DNA from: Xanthoparmelia taractica | Lineage: Eukaryota > Ascomycota > Lecanoromycetes > Lecanorales > Parmeliaceae | Direction of reading: 5' to 3' | Assembly: GCA_033085395.1 (NCBI GenBank) | Contig: MU853182.1 | Location: forward strand, 124,001 to 188,000 | Length of the DNA stretch: 64,000 nt | Shown here: piece after piece, positions 10,237 through 22,507 of the stretch | Layout: each line of letters opens with the position of its first letter | Numbering within the stretch: the stretch's first letter is position 1 | Position numbers and translations under genes: made by a program | The notes under the pieces: model-generated | What the model saw: only the letters and a program-made list of their open reading frames with translations | The model's database searches: none | Told to the model about the DNA's origin: nothing

Positions 10237-11924
10237 TCATAACATTTCCCCCAACCCCTCCTTCACCCTAAACCCCGCCCCCGTCTTCCCCCTCACCTCC
10301 TCAACCCCGACCCCCACCGCAACCTCAACAAGCGTAAGCCCAGCCTCAAAATCAACGTCAAAAACAGCCAACTCGGTGATAATCCTCGACACGCACGCCC
10401 TTCCCGTGAGCGGGAGATGACACTGATCCAGGATCTTGGGACGGCCGTGCTTGTCGAGGTGGTCCATCGTCACGACGACTTTTGTGGAGTGCGGGTTCGA
10501 GACGAGGTCCATGGCGCCGCCGAAGCCTTTGATTTTGGTGGGGAGTTTCCCTGTGGGGAGGTAAGGAGGAGGATGGTGTTAGCAAAGGAGAAACATCTCA
10601 ATACATTTAGGGTTCATGTTTTAGGCAGGCAGGGCTCACAGTTTGCCAGGTCGCCCTTGGCGGAGACTTGCATGGCGCCGAGAATGGTGAGATCGATCCG
10701 CCCGCTCCTGATCATGCCGAAGCTCTCGTCGCTGCCGAAACAGCTCGCGCCGGGTAGTAAGGTGACGGTCTCTTTGCCCGCGTTGATCAGATCCGGATCT
10801 TCTTGTCCTTTTTTGGGATAGGGGCCTAAACCCAGGATACCGTTTTCTGACTGCAGCGTGACGGATACGGAGGGGTCGACGAAGCTCGGTGCGAGCATGG
10901 GCATTCCTATGCCTAGATTGGCGTACATGCCGTTTTTGAATTCCTTCGCCGCTCTCCTGACGATCCTCTCCCTTTTTGCTGCCGTTTCTCCTTTCCCAAG
11001 AACCCCCATGTCCGCGCCTGCGCCTTCATCTGGCGAGAAGTTGTACTTTTCGATCTTTTTCTCCGCCGTACTTTGGATGACCTTTTTGACATAGATGCCC
11101 GGTAAATGCACAGCCGCCGGATCTATATCACCTGGCTCTACGATATGCTCTGCTTCGACGATTGTTTCTTTCGCATTCCGCCCCATGGCGCCGTTGAAGT
11201 TCGCTGCTGCGTACCGAAACTGCACGTTTCCTAACCGGTCAGCTTTCCATGCTTTTACGAACGCGTAGTCCCCGCGGATGGCTTCTTCCATTACGTAGCT
11301 CTTGCCATTGAACACCCTCACGTCGCGGGGCTGGCTGTACGATTGCACTGAGCCGTCTGCATTGTGCCGTAAGGGGAGTTCGCCGGTTTGTACGACAGTA
11401 CCGAACGCTGCCGGAGTATAAAAAGCTGGGATTCCTGCTCCGCCTGCTCTACAGCGTTCGGCTAGTGTACCTTGAGGTGTCAATTCCAATTCTATTTCGC
11501 CTTTGAGATACTGCTGTTCGAACAATTTGTTCTCGCCCACATAACTCGCTATCATTTTGGAGACCTGTCTCGACTCGAGAAGGAGACCGAGACCTGAACC
11601 TACTATGCCAGCATTATTGGAGACAGCGGTAAGGCCTTTTATGTGAGGGTTGGCGTGTACGGTATTTATCAGGGTGTCTGGGACGCCGCAGAGGCCGAAA
11701 CCGCCGGCTAGGAGGGTAGTGTTGCCTTTCATGTTTTCGAGAGCGGCTGAGGCGGAGGGGATGATCTTGTTGATTTCCCTTCGGGAGAGGGTGGTGGAGA
11801 ACGTGCGGGTATGAAAGGAGGACTAGGAAGAATGGTCACCTTTGGCAATGTCAAAGAAGAATACGGAACTCACTGGGCGTATAGGAGAAGCTGCCCGCAG
11901 GCATAGAATCAATTGGGAGACCAT
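10237..11924 (-). CDS. Succinyl-CoA:3-ketoacid CoA-transferase, mitochondrial
   Basis: Exons 11924-11874, 11822-10640 and 10550-10237 give 515 residues, close to animal SCOT (about 520). The enzyme moves CoA from succinyl-CoA to acetoacetate (or acetate-type acceptors) in the mitochondrial matrix. The arginine/serine-rich first 40 residues look like a transit peptide. The alpha half has GGFGLCGVPDTLI; the beta half has NLGIGMP and the SENGILG loop, whose Glu (about residue 343) forms the thioester intermediate, then GRIDLTILGAMQVS. Both halves are fused, as in eukaryotic SCOT. An in-frame ATG nine bases upstream (11933) is an alternative start. Fungal relatives are often annotated as acetyl-CoA/propionyl-CoA-handling transferases, so the physiological acceptor is not certain. 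Confidence 0.93.
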
Positions 11925-11933
11925 AACGACCAT

Positions 11934-12539
11934 ATACAGGGGTGCCAACAGCTTCAATGTACTGATCTAGGCGGGCCAGAGCCCCACTGGGACCTTCAAC
12001 CTGCTGCGAGAGTCATTCGAACCAAGGCCGATGGTTCTCGAGACCCGCTGTTCAGGACAGGAAGACGGCAGAAGATTGTCTAGAAAAGGGCTTCATTGGA
12101 TCTAAATCAAGTACATACAATGCCCGGCCAGCCGTAGGCGATGAGCATCTTACTTATTGATGATTCTGAGAATCTTCTGCCTCTCCGCATGATAATTGCA
12201 CTTCGGAAGGCGGAGCGGCAGATGCTCCCCGCAAGTTACCGACAAGTATCGCAGGCCAAATCCGGTTAGAAGAGAGTCGACTTATCTACGCGTTACACAC
12301 TGTGGCACTATCTACCTATTGCAGCTACCTCTCAAAGGGTATGTCTCCTGGATACAATGAGGTGATCGAGAGGTCTGCCGCGGACCATATGGTACAGATC
12401 ATCGATCATTGTGTCTTGGACACAGGTTTTATGTAGTAGAGTTCCATTCATCTTTGATTTTACTGACTCGTGTACAGAGGCCAGTACTCATACGTAAACT
12501 CTCAGATTTCTGGCCAGCATCTATCGTGTGGATCAAGCT
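11934..12539. other. Intergenic, no gene seen
   Basis: Between the SCOT start and the 3' end of the SDR gene, both on minus. Only short unsupported frames. Confidence 0.5.
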
Positions 12540-13568
12540 TTAAACCTTCTGTACGCTACCTTGCTTCCGGGCAACCGCTGCCTCGTAAGCTTTCCTGTAT
12601 ACGTGCACCGCCTCCGAGAACGGCTGTCTTTTGTCTCTCCATCCGACATCACGTCTCAGCTTCTCAGAACCCACCCACTGGCTAAAGCCAATCACCATCT
12701 GCACTACATCTATTCCGGCATTTTGCTTCTCCGGCGAATATTTGACACCGCCTTCGATCTTATATTCTTCGACAAACGCATTAGCAACCTCCTCAAGCGT
12801 CTCGTACCTGCGTCCGGAGATGTTGTAGCTTTGGCCTTTGACAACATCCCTATCAGCATGCTCGGCGATTGCAACGTAGGCTTCAGCACAGTCATCAACA
12901 TGGGTCGAATGCATGATGCTTCTCGGATCTGCCGTAAGCTCCAGGACGCCTTTCTCCGCAGCATCGGTCGCTCTGTCGAACAATGCGCCGTAGAAGCTCC
13001 CACTGAGACCGTATAGTCCGGTGGGACGGAGTAGTACGGCGTCGAAGAGATCCGTATGATCGAAGATCTTGACGGCGTGGGCTGCACGTGGGGCAAGGAA
13101 CGGTGGTGCATGCAACGGCGACTCCTCTGTGTGCGGTGATAGACCTTCCGACCCATCGAGGCCCGTTGTACCGTAGTCCTTACACCCGGACGTGAACATG
13201 ACCAATGGACGGATACCCGCTTTATTGCTTGCTTGTGCAAGCGCTCGTAGAAGGGCAATAGTATCGTTATAGTGCGGGACGTAGTCCAAGGTCTGCTCGG
13301 TACAAGAGACTATGACATCGAATACGAATTTCGTTTGGTTTGCGGACCTCTCGACGAAAGCCTTGTCACTTGCTGATCCAAGGATAGATATAATCTCGTT
13401 TGCCCTCAGGGACGTCCTAGCTTCTTGGTTGCGGACAAGGCCGTAGGTAATCCATCCAGCGCGTACAAAGGCTCTCGCCACTGCGTTGCCAACGTAGCCA
13501 TTCGCACCGGTCACTAGGACTGACTTGGGTATCGTTCCTGGCATTATATCAAGCAAGCTTCTCGACAA
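12540..13568 (-). CDS. Extended short-chain dehydrogenase/NAD-dependent epimerase family protein
   Basis: Single exon, 342 residues from ATG 13568, or 334 from the next ATG at 13544 (MPGTIPKSV), which directly precedes the first beta strand and is equally likely. The dinucleotide-binding motif TGANGYVG is near residue 20. MFTSG and LRPTGLYG correspond to the usual active-site and substrate-side strands, and HVDDCAEAY to the extended-SDR C-terminal region. The canonical YxxxK is not obvious: the region reads APRAAHAVKIF, so it may be an atypical member or reductase-like protein. The substrate cannot be told from sequence; no neighbouring pathway genes help. Confidence 0.8.
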   Translation of the reverse strand: MSRSLLDIMPGTIPKSVLVTGANGYVGNAVARAFVRAGWITYGLVRNQEARTSLRANEIISILGSASDKAFVERSANQTKFVFDVIVSCTEQTLDYVPHYNDTIALLRALAQASNKAGIRPLVMFTSGCKDYGTTGLDGSEGLSPHTEESPLHAPPFLAPRAAHAVKIFDHTDLFDAVLLRPTGLYGLSGSFYGALFDRATDAAEKGVLELTADPRSIMHSTHVDDCAEAYVAIAEHADRDVVKGQSYNISGRRYETLEEVANAFVEEYKIEGGVKYSPEKQNAGIDVVQMVIGFSQWVGSEKLRRDVGWRDKRQPFSEAVHVYRKAYEAAVARKQGSVQKV

Positions 13569-14242
13569 TTGATGCGATTAAGACTCTCGTCGAAATCGTA
13601 TGTCCGGGAGATGATTTGGTGAGATATCCGTTGCACCAGTGTATCTGTTTAGAACACAAGGAGGAACAACATACAGGCATGCCCACTCCTGTTTATATAC
13701 ACAAAACATGTCAATAGATCAGTAATTTGCCAGCTTCCACCAATCCTTCCGATAATTCCCCACTCGGCATCAGAAACCAACGGGTATCCCAGCTGGTTCC
13801 CATGAAACCCTAGCCTGGCAACGAATCACAGAGATTGATTCCACAGAGCATGCTCTGAGTAGCGTGGGGGAAAAGGGCTAAGAGTTAGAAGAATGGGCAG
13901 CTGATAGTGTAAAAGTCTTATACTTGTACTTAAGAGACAAGGGCACCACTCGACCTGTACTTAGAGGAAAGGCGTCAAAGCCAGGCGTGAGGGGTTCGTA
14001 CCCTAAGCGCAGGATTTGACGGACGTTGCCAAGCATTTTACGTTTCTTCCGCAGTGGTGGCCGAGTGACTTTTTTGTCCTACTCAATATAAAAAGTACTG
14101 TCTTTACCTATCTCTTTGTCCCTTCCTTTTTCTCTTTTCATTATATAGTTGCAAGGTAGTAATCTGTGCGTCATACAGTATCCCGCTAAAGAGACTTTTG
14201 TACAGGCACCATTCCACAGTGCGACTTTTGAAAGCAACAATA
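13569..14242. other. Divergent intergenic region with arginase promoter
   Basis: Separates the SDR (minus) from arginase (plus). A TATAAAAAGT box lies at about 14088-14097, 145 bp before the arginase ATG. Nothing coding is seen. Confidence 0.5.
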
Positions 14243-15348
14243 ATGACTTCTCCTTCCACAATTTCTCCCAAGTTCCTGTCTGCAGGCAATGAGCTGGGAG
14301 TAGTAGCTGTTGGTTTTTCTGGTGGCCAGGTAATCGCTTGTGATCCCATGTCCATGTATACGCCGCTAAATCTCCCTCCAAAAGTGCAAGCCTGGCGTGG
14401 ACGCTGCGCCCAGCGCCCTTATATCGGCCGGCCTTCTTACCCAGCTGAAAGATGACTTAGGTTACACTCTTCACCATGATGACACAGTCCACAATTACTC
14501 CAACCTCATGCCCTCCTCCGATCCCGACCACCGCAACATGAAAAACCCACTCGCAGTCAGCGCCGTGACCAAGCAGCTCTCAACCCAAGTGTACGACCAC
14601 GCAAAGGAGGGCCGCCTAGTATTGACTTTGGGTGGCGATCACTCCATCGCGATTGGCACGGTGGCAGGCACGTCTAGAGCCATCAAGGAAAGACTTGGCA
14701 GGGAAATTGCCGTGATTTGGGTGGACGCACATGCAGATATCAACACGCCAGAAACGAGCGGAAGCGGCAACATCCATGGTATGCCCGTTGCTTTTCTGAC
14801 TGGGCTGGCAAAGGAAGAGAAGGCAGACATTTTTGGCTGGTTGGGAGACGAGACGGCTCTGAGCTTAAAGAAATTGGTGTATATTGGCTTGAGGGATATT
14901 GATAGGGGGGAGAAGAAGATATTGCGGGAGCACGGGATAAAAGCGTTCAGCATGCATGATATCGATAAGTATAGACCACCCTCTTCGCGTTTTGCTAGAA
15001 GAATCAATGAACCGTGGCGACTCTGGACCCTAATAGTGTAATAGATACGGTATTGGCCGAGTTATGGAAATGGCCTTAGGGCACATCGGGTACGATACCC
15101 CGATCCACCTTTCCTTTGATGTCGACGCTCTAGATCCCCAATGGGCTCCCAGCACCGGAACCCCAGTAAGAGGTGGCCTGACCTTGAGAGAGGGCGACTA
15201 CATTGCCGAGTGCGTGCATGAGACGGGAAGTCTTGTCGCTATGGATCTGGTCGAGGTGAACCCTTCTCTAGAGGCGGTAGGTGCTGCGGATACGATCAGA
15301 GCGGGTTGTTCCTTGGTCAGGTGCGCACTGGGCGATACCCTTCTGTGA
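14243..15348 (+). CDS. Arginase
   Basis: Exons 14243-14329, 14385-14968 and 15045-15348 give 324 residues, the usual arginase length. It hydrolyses arginine to ornithine and urea in arginine catabolism. Manganese ligands are visible: His in GGDHSIAIG (residue 115), Asp/His/Asp in DAHAD (143, 145, 147) and Asp/Asp in SFDVDALDP (249, 251). The N-terminus (FSGGQCKPGVDAAPSAL) matches the family once the 55-nt first intron is removed. Intron 2 is 76 nt and must be spliced because its frame hits stops. No mitochondrial presequence is evident, so it is probably cytosolic. It converges on the GatB gene, with only 108 bp between the stop codons. Confidence 0.95.
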
Positions 15349-15456
15349 AGAGTCTCGTCCTATTTCTGGATCCTAGGCAAGTGAACTTGGATCTTTGTTT
15401 CAACCCCAGCGATGATGAGAATTGTCCAGAGATCTCTCTGGACGATTGGTGGCTTA

Positions 15457-17338
15457 TCAATTGAGACCCAAAAGCTCCTTGAGCACGGCTTCGGCCTTTT
15501 GAGCTTCTACCTTCCCAGACCCCAGGCGCATCATCTGTCCGACGAAGAAATTGAGCTTCCCAAGCTGCTTCTTTTTTTGAATTTGTTCGACTTTCTTAGG
15601 GTCTTTGTCAAGCAAAGCTTGCGCCATTATGACGTATTCTTCGTGGGAAAGATGTTGCAGGTTCAAATCGGCTTGCTCGATGATCGTATTCACATCTCGT
15701 CTGTCGCCGTCGAATATCATTGCCAGGAGTTTCTTTGCTGTACTCCCAGTGATCTTTCTCTCATCCAAATTCTGGAGAATCGAAACCATAGACTCCGGTG
15801 GGACGATTGTCGAGGAAAAGGGAACATTGGCTGCATTGAGAAGACCGCCAAGTTCGTGGAGGACCCTAAAAGTAAAGAGTCAAGATCTAGTAGTACACCT
15901 GGATGTCGAAAACGTACCAATTCCCAACGATCCTGTGGTGACGCGTAGCGTTATTTTTCGAGACCCACATTGTCCTCACAGTGTCAAAATAGTCCAGCCG
16001 CTCACCATTGTCGAGGGAAACCAAGGACTTCGCATCTTTCATAGTCAGCTCGCAGACGGCCATAAGATCTGCGACTATCTCATCCGGAAGACTGGGAAGG
16101 GTCCTATCAATATGGTCGATAAGATCCTGTCCACGTCAATTTCGTAAGCATCGGGGCGACACCACTAGGCTTACTTGGCCAATGACGAGCGGCGTTATGT
16201 CCGCATCCGGCATGTATCGATAGTCTACTTCGCCCTCTTTCCCACGAAGCTTCTTGGTCTCAGTGCCTCCCAGCGTCCATCCACGAGTCTCTCCCTCTAT
16301 AGTTCCACCTGACTCCAGTACTGCAATTTGTCGATCCCTCTCCGCAATGATGGCATCTTCAACAGCCTTGAAGCTGCTCAAATTCTTGATCTCGGTGCGC
16401 TGGCCTAACATATCACCACATTCAGGGCTTACGGAAACATTGACGTCCACTCTCAACCCTCCCAGCTCCATACCTGCCGTTACGGCGTTGACGGCTTGTA
16501 GTATTAACTGAATTTTTCTGACGCAGGCGGCCGCTGTCTGAGGATGATGTATTTGGGGTTGTGTGATGATTTCGATTAAAGGATGTCCGACACGGTTAAA
16601 ATCAAGCAGAGTAGTCGAGGGTGGCTGTACGTTTGATTTGGCTGTGTCTTGTTCTATCTGAATCTGCTTTATCGCGACATCGACGAGTCTGCCATCCTCA
16701 GGCGCAATGCCATCGTGATCGTAGACTTGGACATTTCCACTCACTGCAAAAGGCGAATAATATTGAGTGATCTGGTAACCTGCAGGTTGATCTTGGTAGT
16801 AATAGTGCTTGCGATCAAAGTGGCTCTTTTGCCGGATTTCGCAATTGAGACTCAGAGCAGCACGAAGGGCTGGAAGGAGAGTAGCTTTCTGAAATTCTGG
16901 CTGGGTTCCAGGAAAAGCGAGATCAAAGACAGCGATATTGGAATTCGGCACGCCATCCTCAGATGTCTTTGCATGTGAGAACAACTTGTGCTCCGTATTG
17001 AGTTGTGCATGTATCTCAAGTCCCACGGTCAATTTCCACTTCCTTAATTTTGAGCTATTGCTCTGCCTGCCGGAATCCTTAGCGTTCCCCTGTGTATCAT
17101 GAAGTCCCTGGATCCCTCGCTTCCTGTTCACCTCAACTTTCAAGGACTTCGGATAAGGCAGATTGCTGTCTTGTGCGGCTTCTGTTGTTAGTGACCTTGG
17201 GTGAAGGTTCGGTACATTCCATTGCTGTTGCAATGAGCTGATACGAAGGGTCTGCCATTTACGAGTGGCGCCAGATCTCAGTGACGTAGCTGCAAGCCGT
17301 TGACATGTCGAGCATGAAACTACGAACATGGAGGACAC
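15457..17338 (-). CDS. Glutamyl-tRNA(Gln) amidotransferase subunit B, mitochondrial
   Basis: Exons 17338-16175, 16126-15918 and 15865-15457 give 593 residues. GatB is the amidotransferase subunit that turns Glu-tRNA(Gln) into Gln-tRNA(Gln) for organellar translation; the yeast counterpart is Pet112. The first 80 residues are basic and serine-rich, as in a transit peptide. Signature stretches are KLTVGLEIHAQL, SHFDRKHYYYQDQPAGYQI, LLDFNRVGHPLIEI, GGLRVDVNVS and EVDYRYMPDAD; the C-terminal YqeY-like tail ends the protein (LNFFVGQMMRLGSGKV). The two introns are 48 and 52 nt. No GatA or GatF partner gene is in the window. Confidence 0.95.
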
Positions 17339-17565
17339 ATGAGAAATATCAGGATCAAGGTAGAAGTAGAGAAAGACAAGAGCTCCTGCAGCTTTTTCAG
17401 CTAGTCCAAATCAAGACTGACTAACGGTCCGTACAGTATCGGAGTCCGACCTGCGTAATACACTAGCTGACAGAATTCGGCCATCGCCATCTCACTCAGA
17501 ATCTTGAAATCATCTTTCCCATCCATCTCCCTTCACTCCCTCTCCCTCAAAGCCAACATATAATT

Positions 17566-19118
17566 ATGGGTGACATGGGTGACACGAGTGAGATGGCTTC
17601 ATACGCATTGCCAGAGTCCCACAAGGACGTGAGTTCAATTCCCAATTCGAGTCTCAACGCCCATCTGCTGACCGCCACCCCAGCTTATGCATCAGCCCTT
17701 GGTGGAGATAGATTCAGATGTTGCTGCCATAATGGTTCGTCATTGCCCTTGCCCTGCTACCGAATGTTTTCTGACGGGCCATCGTTCAGGAACAAGAGAT
17801 TCAACGGCAACGTGAATCACTTGTCCTCATTGCCTCGGAAAATTTCACGTCTAGAGCCGTCTTCGATGCGCTAGGCTCGCCTATGTGCAATAAATATTCC
17901 GAAGGCTACCCAGGAGCAAGATATTATGGTGGTAATCAATTCATCGACGCTATTGAGTTGACGTGCCAAGCACGAGCACTGCAAGCCTTTGGCCTCGATG
18001 CAGAGAAGTGGGGCGTTAATGTGCAGACTTTGAGTGGTAGCCCAGCAAACCTGCAAGTCTATCAGGCCATAATGAGACCGCACGAGAGATTGATGGGATT
18101 GGACTTGCCGCATGGTGGACACTTAAGCCACGGTTACCAAACCCCACAGAGGAAAATCTCCGCTGTTTCGACCTACTTCGAGACCTTCCCTTACCGTGTC
18201 AGTCTTGACACTGGTATCATCGACTATGAGATGCTGGAAGAAAATGCACTTATGTACCGGCCGAAGGTTCTAGTAACCGGAACCTCCGCCTACTGCCGTC
18301 TGATTGATTATAAACGCATGCGTGAAATAGCTGATCTCTGCGGCGCCTACCTGCTTGTTGACATGGCACATATCTCCGGCTTGATCGCTGCAGGTGTCAT
18401 CCCTTCTCCCTTCGAACACGCCGACATTGTCACTACGACCACACACAAGTCACTCCGTGGCCCAAGAGGAGCGATGATATTCTATCGGAAAGGGGTAAGA
18501 AGTTCAGATCCCAAGACTGGTAAACAGGTTCTCTATGATCTCGAAGGTCCCATCAATTTCTCTGTCTTTCCTGGTCACCAAGGCGGACCACACAATCACA
18601 CAATCACAGCCCTAGCTGTTGCGCTGAAGCAGGCTATGACTCCAGAATTCAAGCAGTACCAGCAAAACGTTATCAAAAACGCCAAGGCTCTGGAAACAGA
18701 ATTCAAGCGTTTGGGACACAAACTCGTCGCTGACGGCACAGACAGCCATATGGTTCTGCTAGACCTGCGAGCGCAGTCTCTCGACGGTGCGCGTGTTGAA
18801 GCTGTCCTGGAACAGGTGAATATTGCATGCAACAAAAACGCCATTCCAGGAGACAAGTCAGCTCTCACACCGTGTGGTATCCGCGTCGGGGCGCCGGCAA
18901 TGTCAACTCGCGGCATGGGCGAAGCGGACTTTAAGCGGATCGCTAACTACATTGACACTTGCATAGGTATTTGTAAGGATGTGCAGAAGAGCTTACCAAA
19001 GGAGGCGAATCGACTGAAAGATTTCAAGGCCAAGGTCAGCGGAGGTGAGGTGCCTAAGATCAAGGAATTGAAGAAGGAGATTGCCCAATGGGCAGGCAGT
19101 TTCCCACTGCCAGTTTAA
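17566..19118 (+). CDS. Serine hydroxymethyltransferase, cytosolic
   Basis: Exons 17566-17628, 17696-17734 (39 nt) and 17790-19118 give 476 residues. The PLP enzyme interconverts serine plus tetrahydrofolate with glycine plus methylene-tetrahydrofolate, the main one-carbon source. Motifs: LIASENFTSRAV, SEGYPGARYYGG, LVDMAHISGL and the TTTHKSLRGPRG segment with the PLP-binding Lys at residue 254. There is no presequence, and the length fits the cytosolic form (yeast Shm2, 469). The tiny second exon encodes PLVEIDSDVAAIM, required to link the N-terminal arm to the core. It is divergent from GatB with 227 bp between starts. Confidence 0.96.
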
Positions 19119-19783
19119 AGATTTAACAATACAACATGGCTGGCAAATCTTCCACAGATTTGTACAAAAAAAGCCAGGGCGTTTTTCCAGAAATGGAAGG
19201 CAAAAGCGAGACAGACACGACTTTAACGCCATATAGATAGATTTACAGCTGCCTCAACGCATTGCATAGCGCTGCTTTGTTATAATGGATCTTAGATCTA
19301 CCATTCGATGATTCAATCATTCAATCATTGTATCAGGGTTCCTTCCTGCATCAGACCTAGTCCTCGAGGCTTTTCTTACGAGTCGATCGTGCGCGTTAGG
19401 TTTTTTTCGAAGGTATTCGTCGCCTACTTTATGGCCCCCGACCACATCTCTCGGCGACAGATCCAGGCACCTTATCATCACTTCTACTTCCTCGGTATAT
19501 TCGCTCTTACAGTAATCGGGCAACAAGAATGACCTGTTTCTCATTTGAGTTCATAGCGCCGAGGATTATTCGGATGCTGAAGCGATGCAAGGGGAGAATC
19601 TCTTGTCGACTGGCGTCTGGTCAGCAATCACGATGCGTCATTTTGCTGACGCTTTAATACCGAGCATCTCCACAAGGACCTTCCTCCCTTCCTGCCTGGT
19701 TTGCCTCAACCTGCTCTACTTTAAATCCGTCCTCAATCCTCAAAGACACACACCTTCAATCACAGTGCCCACGAGAAGTCATA
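19119..19783. other. Intergenic, peroxidase promoter region
   Basis: No supported gene between SHMT and the secreted peroxidase (both plus). Pyrimidine-rich sequence precedes the peroxidase ATG. Confidence 0.5.
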
Positions 19784-21710
19784 ATGATTTCTAAGCTATC
19801 ATTTGTCTTGTTCGCGCTCTCAGCCATCCAAGTCACTGCCTTCCCACGTTTGAACGCCCAAGGCATCAAAGAACTAGCCAAACTTGCAAAGAAGTCTGGC
19901 GAATCTCCCAACCCAGCCAAGCAAGGCGAAGCAGAATGCCCTCATCTAGCCAAGCACAAGGAGTTGAAGCGTCAGACTACATTTGACCCCACCTCACAGC
20001 ATGTATCCACTACCGGACAATACGCCTTTGTCGCACCTGGAGCTGGAGATCAGCGGGGTCCTTGCCCCGGTCTCAATGCGTTGGCGAATCATGGTTACCT
20101 TCCGCATAACGGAGTAGCTGATATTCCCACCATTATTTCTGCTGTGAACACTGGTAAGTCTACTTCATTTCAATGCTTCTCACAGATGCTTGGCAGCCTC
20201 CTCATAGTTTTACATTGTTTTCTCACGTTCTCGAATTTACTTCCCGTATCACCATGCAGACGAGCTATCTAGAGTATTACTAAGGTCAGCACAGCCTACG
20301 GTATGGGCCTCGATCTTGGCACGTTTCTTGCAATAATCGGTACCCTATTTGATGGCAACGCTGTCTCATTGGACCCTGGTTATTCCATAGGAGGACCGGC
20401 TACCAGCCAACAAATTCTGGGACTTGGCCTTCTAGGAACCCCAGCTGGCCTAAGTGGCTCTCACAACAACTACGAAGCGGATTCCTCTGCCACGCGTGGA
20501 GACTTGTACGTCGTGTAAGTATCTCTCCAAGACCTCTTGTTTCCACGAGCGCCAATCCTGACATGCTATAGTGGAAATGATTATCTCCTTCAAGTCGACC
20601 GGTTCCAACAGTACTACGATGCTCTCCCGGAAAACACGGCAAGTCTCACCTGCACATCTGTTACCCCAGCTACTCTATAGAACAGCTAGCTAACACGGAC
20701 CAAGCCCGCTCCGGACCAATACGAAGCTCTCTTCCCTTTCCGCCAAGAACAATTCAACGAGTCCATCACCACAAACCCCTACTTCTTCTTCCCCCAATTC
20801 GCCGGCGTTTTCGTCACCCCAGCCGGCTACGCTTTCCCGCCTCGCATGATGGCCAACCATTCAGCCGTGTACCCATCAGGCTACCTCGACAAGGCGACCT
20901 TCAAATCGTTCTTCGCCGTCACTGGCGACAGTGGAGCCTTCAAATACACCCCAGGCTGGGAACGCATTCCGGATAATTTCTACCGCCGTCCTCTGAGCGA
21001 TCCGTACACTATACCCGAGTAAGTTCCCCCTTTTACTCAATATCACACCCTGATTCACCTACCCATCCATCGATCCATATGCGTCCATCCATCCATACCC
21101 ATCCATCCGTCCATCCATCCGTCCATCCATCCCTTTCTCCCTCCCTCCCTCCCCCCCTCCCTCCATCCATCCATCCATCTATCCATCCATATCCATCCAT
21201 ATCCATCTCCCTCCATCCATCCATCCATCCATTCATCCGTTCATCCATCCATCCCTCTATCCATTCATCCATCCATCTCTCCATCCCTCCATCCATCCGC
21301 CTCCCCCCACCCTCTCCTCATCAAAACAACCCCCTCAACTAACCACACCCAGTTACATCCTGGACGTCCTATCCTTCGGCCTCCGCGACCCGCGCCTCCT
21401 CTCCGTCGGCGGCAACACCGGCACCCCAAACTCCTTCACCGGCCTCGACGTCTCCGCCCTCACGAGCGGCGTCTTCAACGCCGCCACCCTAGGCCAGGGC
21501 AACAATCTGCAATGTTTCATTTTTCAGCTCGTGCAGGCGGAGGCGCCGACGACGGTGACGGGGTTGTACGTGAATGTGACGGCGGCGGTGCAGCCGCTTG
21601 TTGCGAATGTGGCGGGGAATCTGAAGGGGTTGGGGTGTCCGCAGTTGGAGGGGGTGGATGAGGGGATGTATGGGGTTTTCCCGGGGTTTCAGAAGGCGAA
21701 GGGGTTTTGA
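19784..21710 (+). CDS. Secreted heme-thiolate peroxidase (chloroperoxidase/unspecific peroxygenase family)
   Basis: Five exons: 19784-20153, 20295-20514, 20572-20638, 20705-21018 and 21353-21710, giving 442 residues. A signal peptide occupies about residues 1-20. The heme-thiolate motif PCPGLNALANHGYLP supplies the Cys ligand, and the distal-side acid is probably the Glu in GSHNNYEADSSATR. Such enzymes use peroxide to halogenate or oxygenate substrates outside the cell. Splicing of intron 1 directly to CCTACGG restores NTAYGMGLDLGTFLA. Intron 3 (20639-20704) begins with GCAAGT, a GC-AG intron; reading through it meets a stop. Intron 4 is 334 nt and packed with CCAT repeats. The last exon is much more GC-rich than the first. 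The substrate is unknown. Confidence 0.9.
21060..21300. repeat. Imperfect (CCAT)n repeat within a peroxidase intron
   Basis: About 240 bp of CCAT/CCCT/CCGT units fill most of intron 4 of the peroxidase gene. It reads open in two frames on opposite strands only because of its periodicity. Confidence 0.95.
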
Positions 21711-22507
21711 AGGGTGAGATGGATGGGGAGTGGGTGAGGGGGGTTGACGGGTGGAGTTCTCTGGCTTTTTTCATGCATGCGTTGAATACTCTGTAGGCCT
21801 AGAATGACGATAAGAAAGCATGCAACACTTGAACATACTGCAGCCAGGAACAAACGTCTATTGAAAACGTCCAAGCATTAAGACCCATGCTAAGCCAAAC
21901 CGCGGTTGAGATATTCAGATGTGTCTCTTGAGATTTCTGCTTCCACCCCTAGCTCAATTCATGTCATTACGAACACGATATCATCCATACTGGCACTGCT
22001 GTTCACTTCCGCCAACACTTGTACATCAGCCAAGTACCCGACCAAGGGTTGAGAACCAACGCCCAATTCTTCTTCTTTCTCGAGGAGAGAACACAATGCT
22101 TCGAGCTCCCCGTTACAGAGGCTACTGAAGTCGCCCAATCAGCAATGGAGCGTACTGGGCTTTGCTCTCATCACAAGCGGTAAAGGTTCCCGTTATCGAA
22201 CTTCCAAGGGAGGCGAGTTTGGATGTATACATGATATCGGTGGCTTTATGTTTTCGGGCACCAGTTCGCGCAAAGACTGCGAGTGCAAGTCGTGATCTCT
22301 TCTTCACAAGTATGGTGAGGGGTTGGTTGCTTAGTGGCGTATTGGTGCTCACGTCCGTGTCGGTTGGTGGAAGAGTCCAATAATAGCGGCGGCAATGAGC
22401 GAAGAGCAGGTGGTGCGAAGGACATAGTCACCTTCAATGATCGCCCCGCCTGTCTTGGTTCGTCTGCAACAAGCAGTAGCCCTTACATCACCCGAAACCC
22501 CCATCCA
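21711..22507. other. Convergent intergenic region, no gene seen
   Basis: Between the ends of the peroxidase (plus) and Med9 (minus) genes. Short frames have no recognisable content. Confidence 0.5.

Noticed and set aside
21033..21342. Trp/Met/Asp/Gly-rich and Pro/Ser/His-rich frames
   Set aside because: Translations of the CCAT repeat inside the peroxidase intron.
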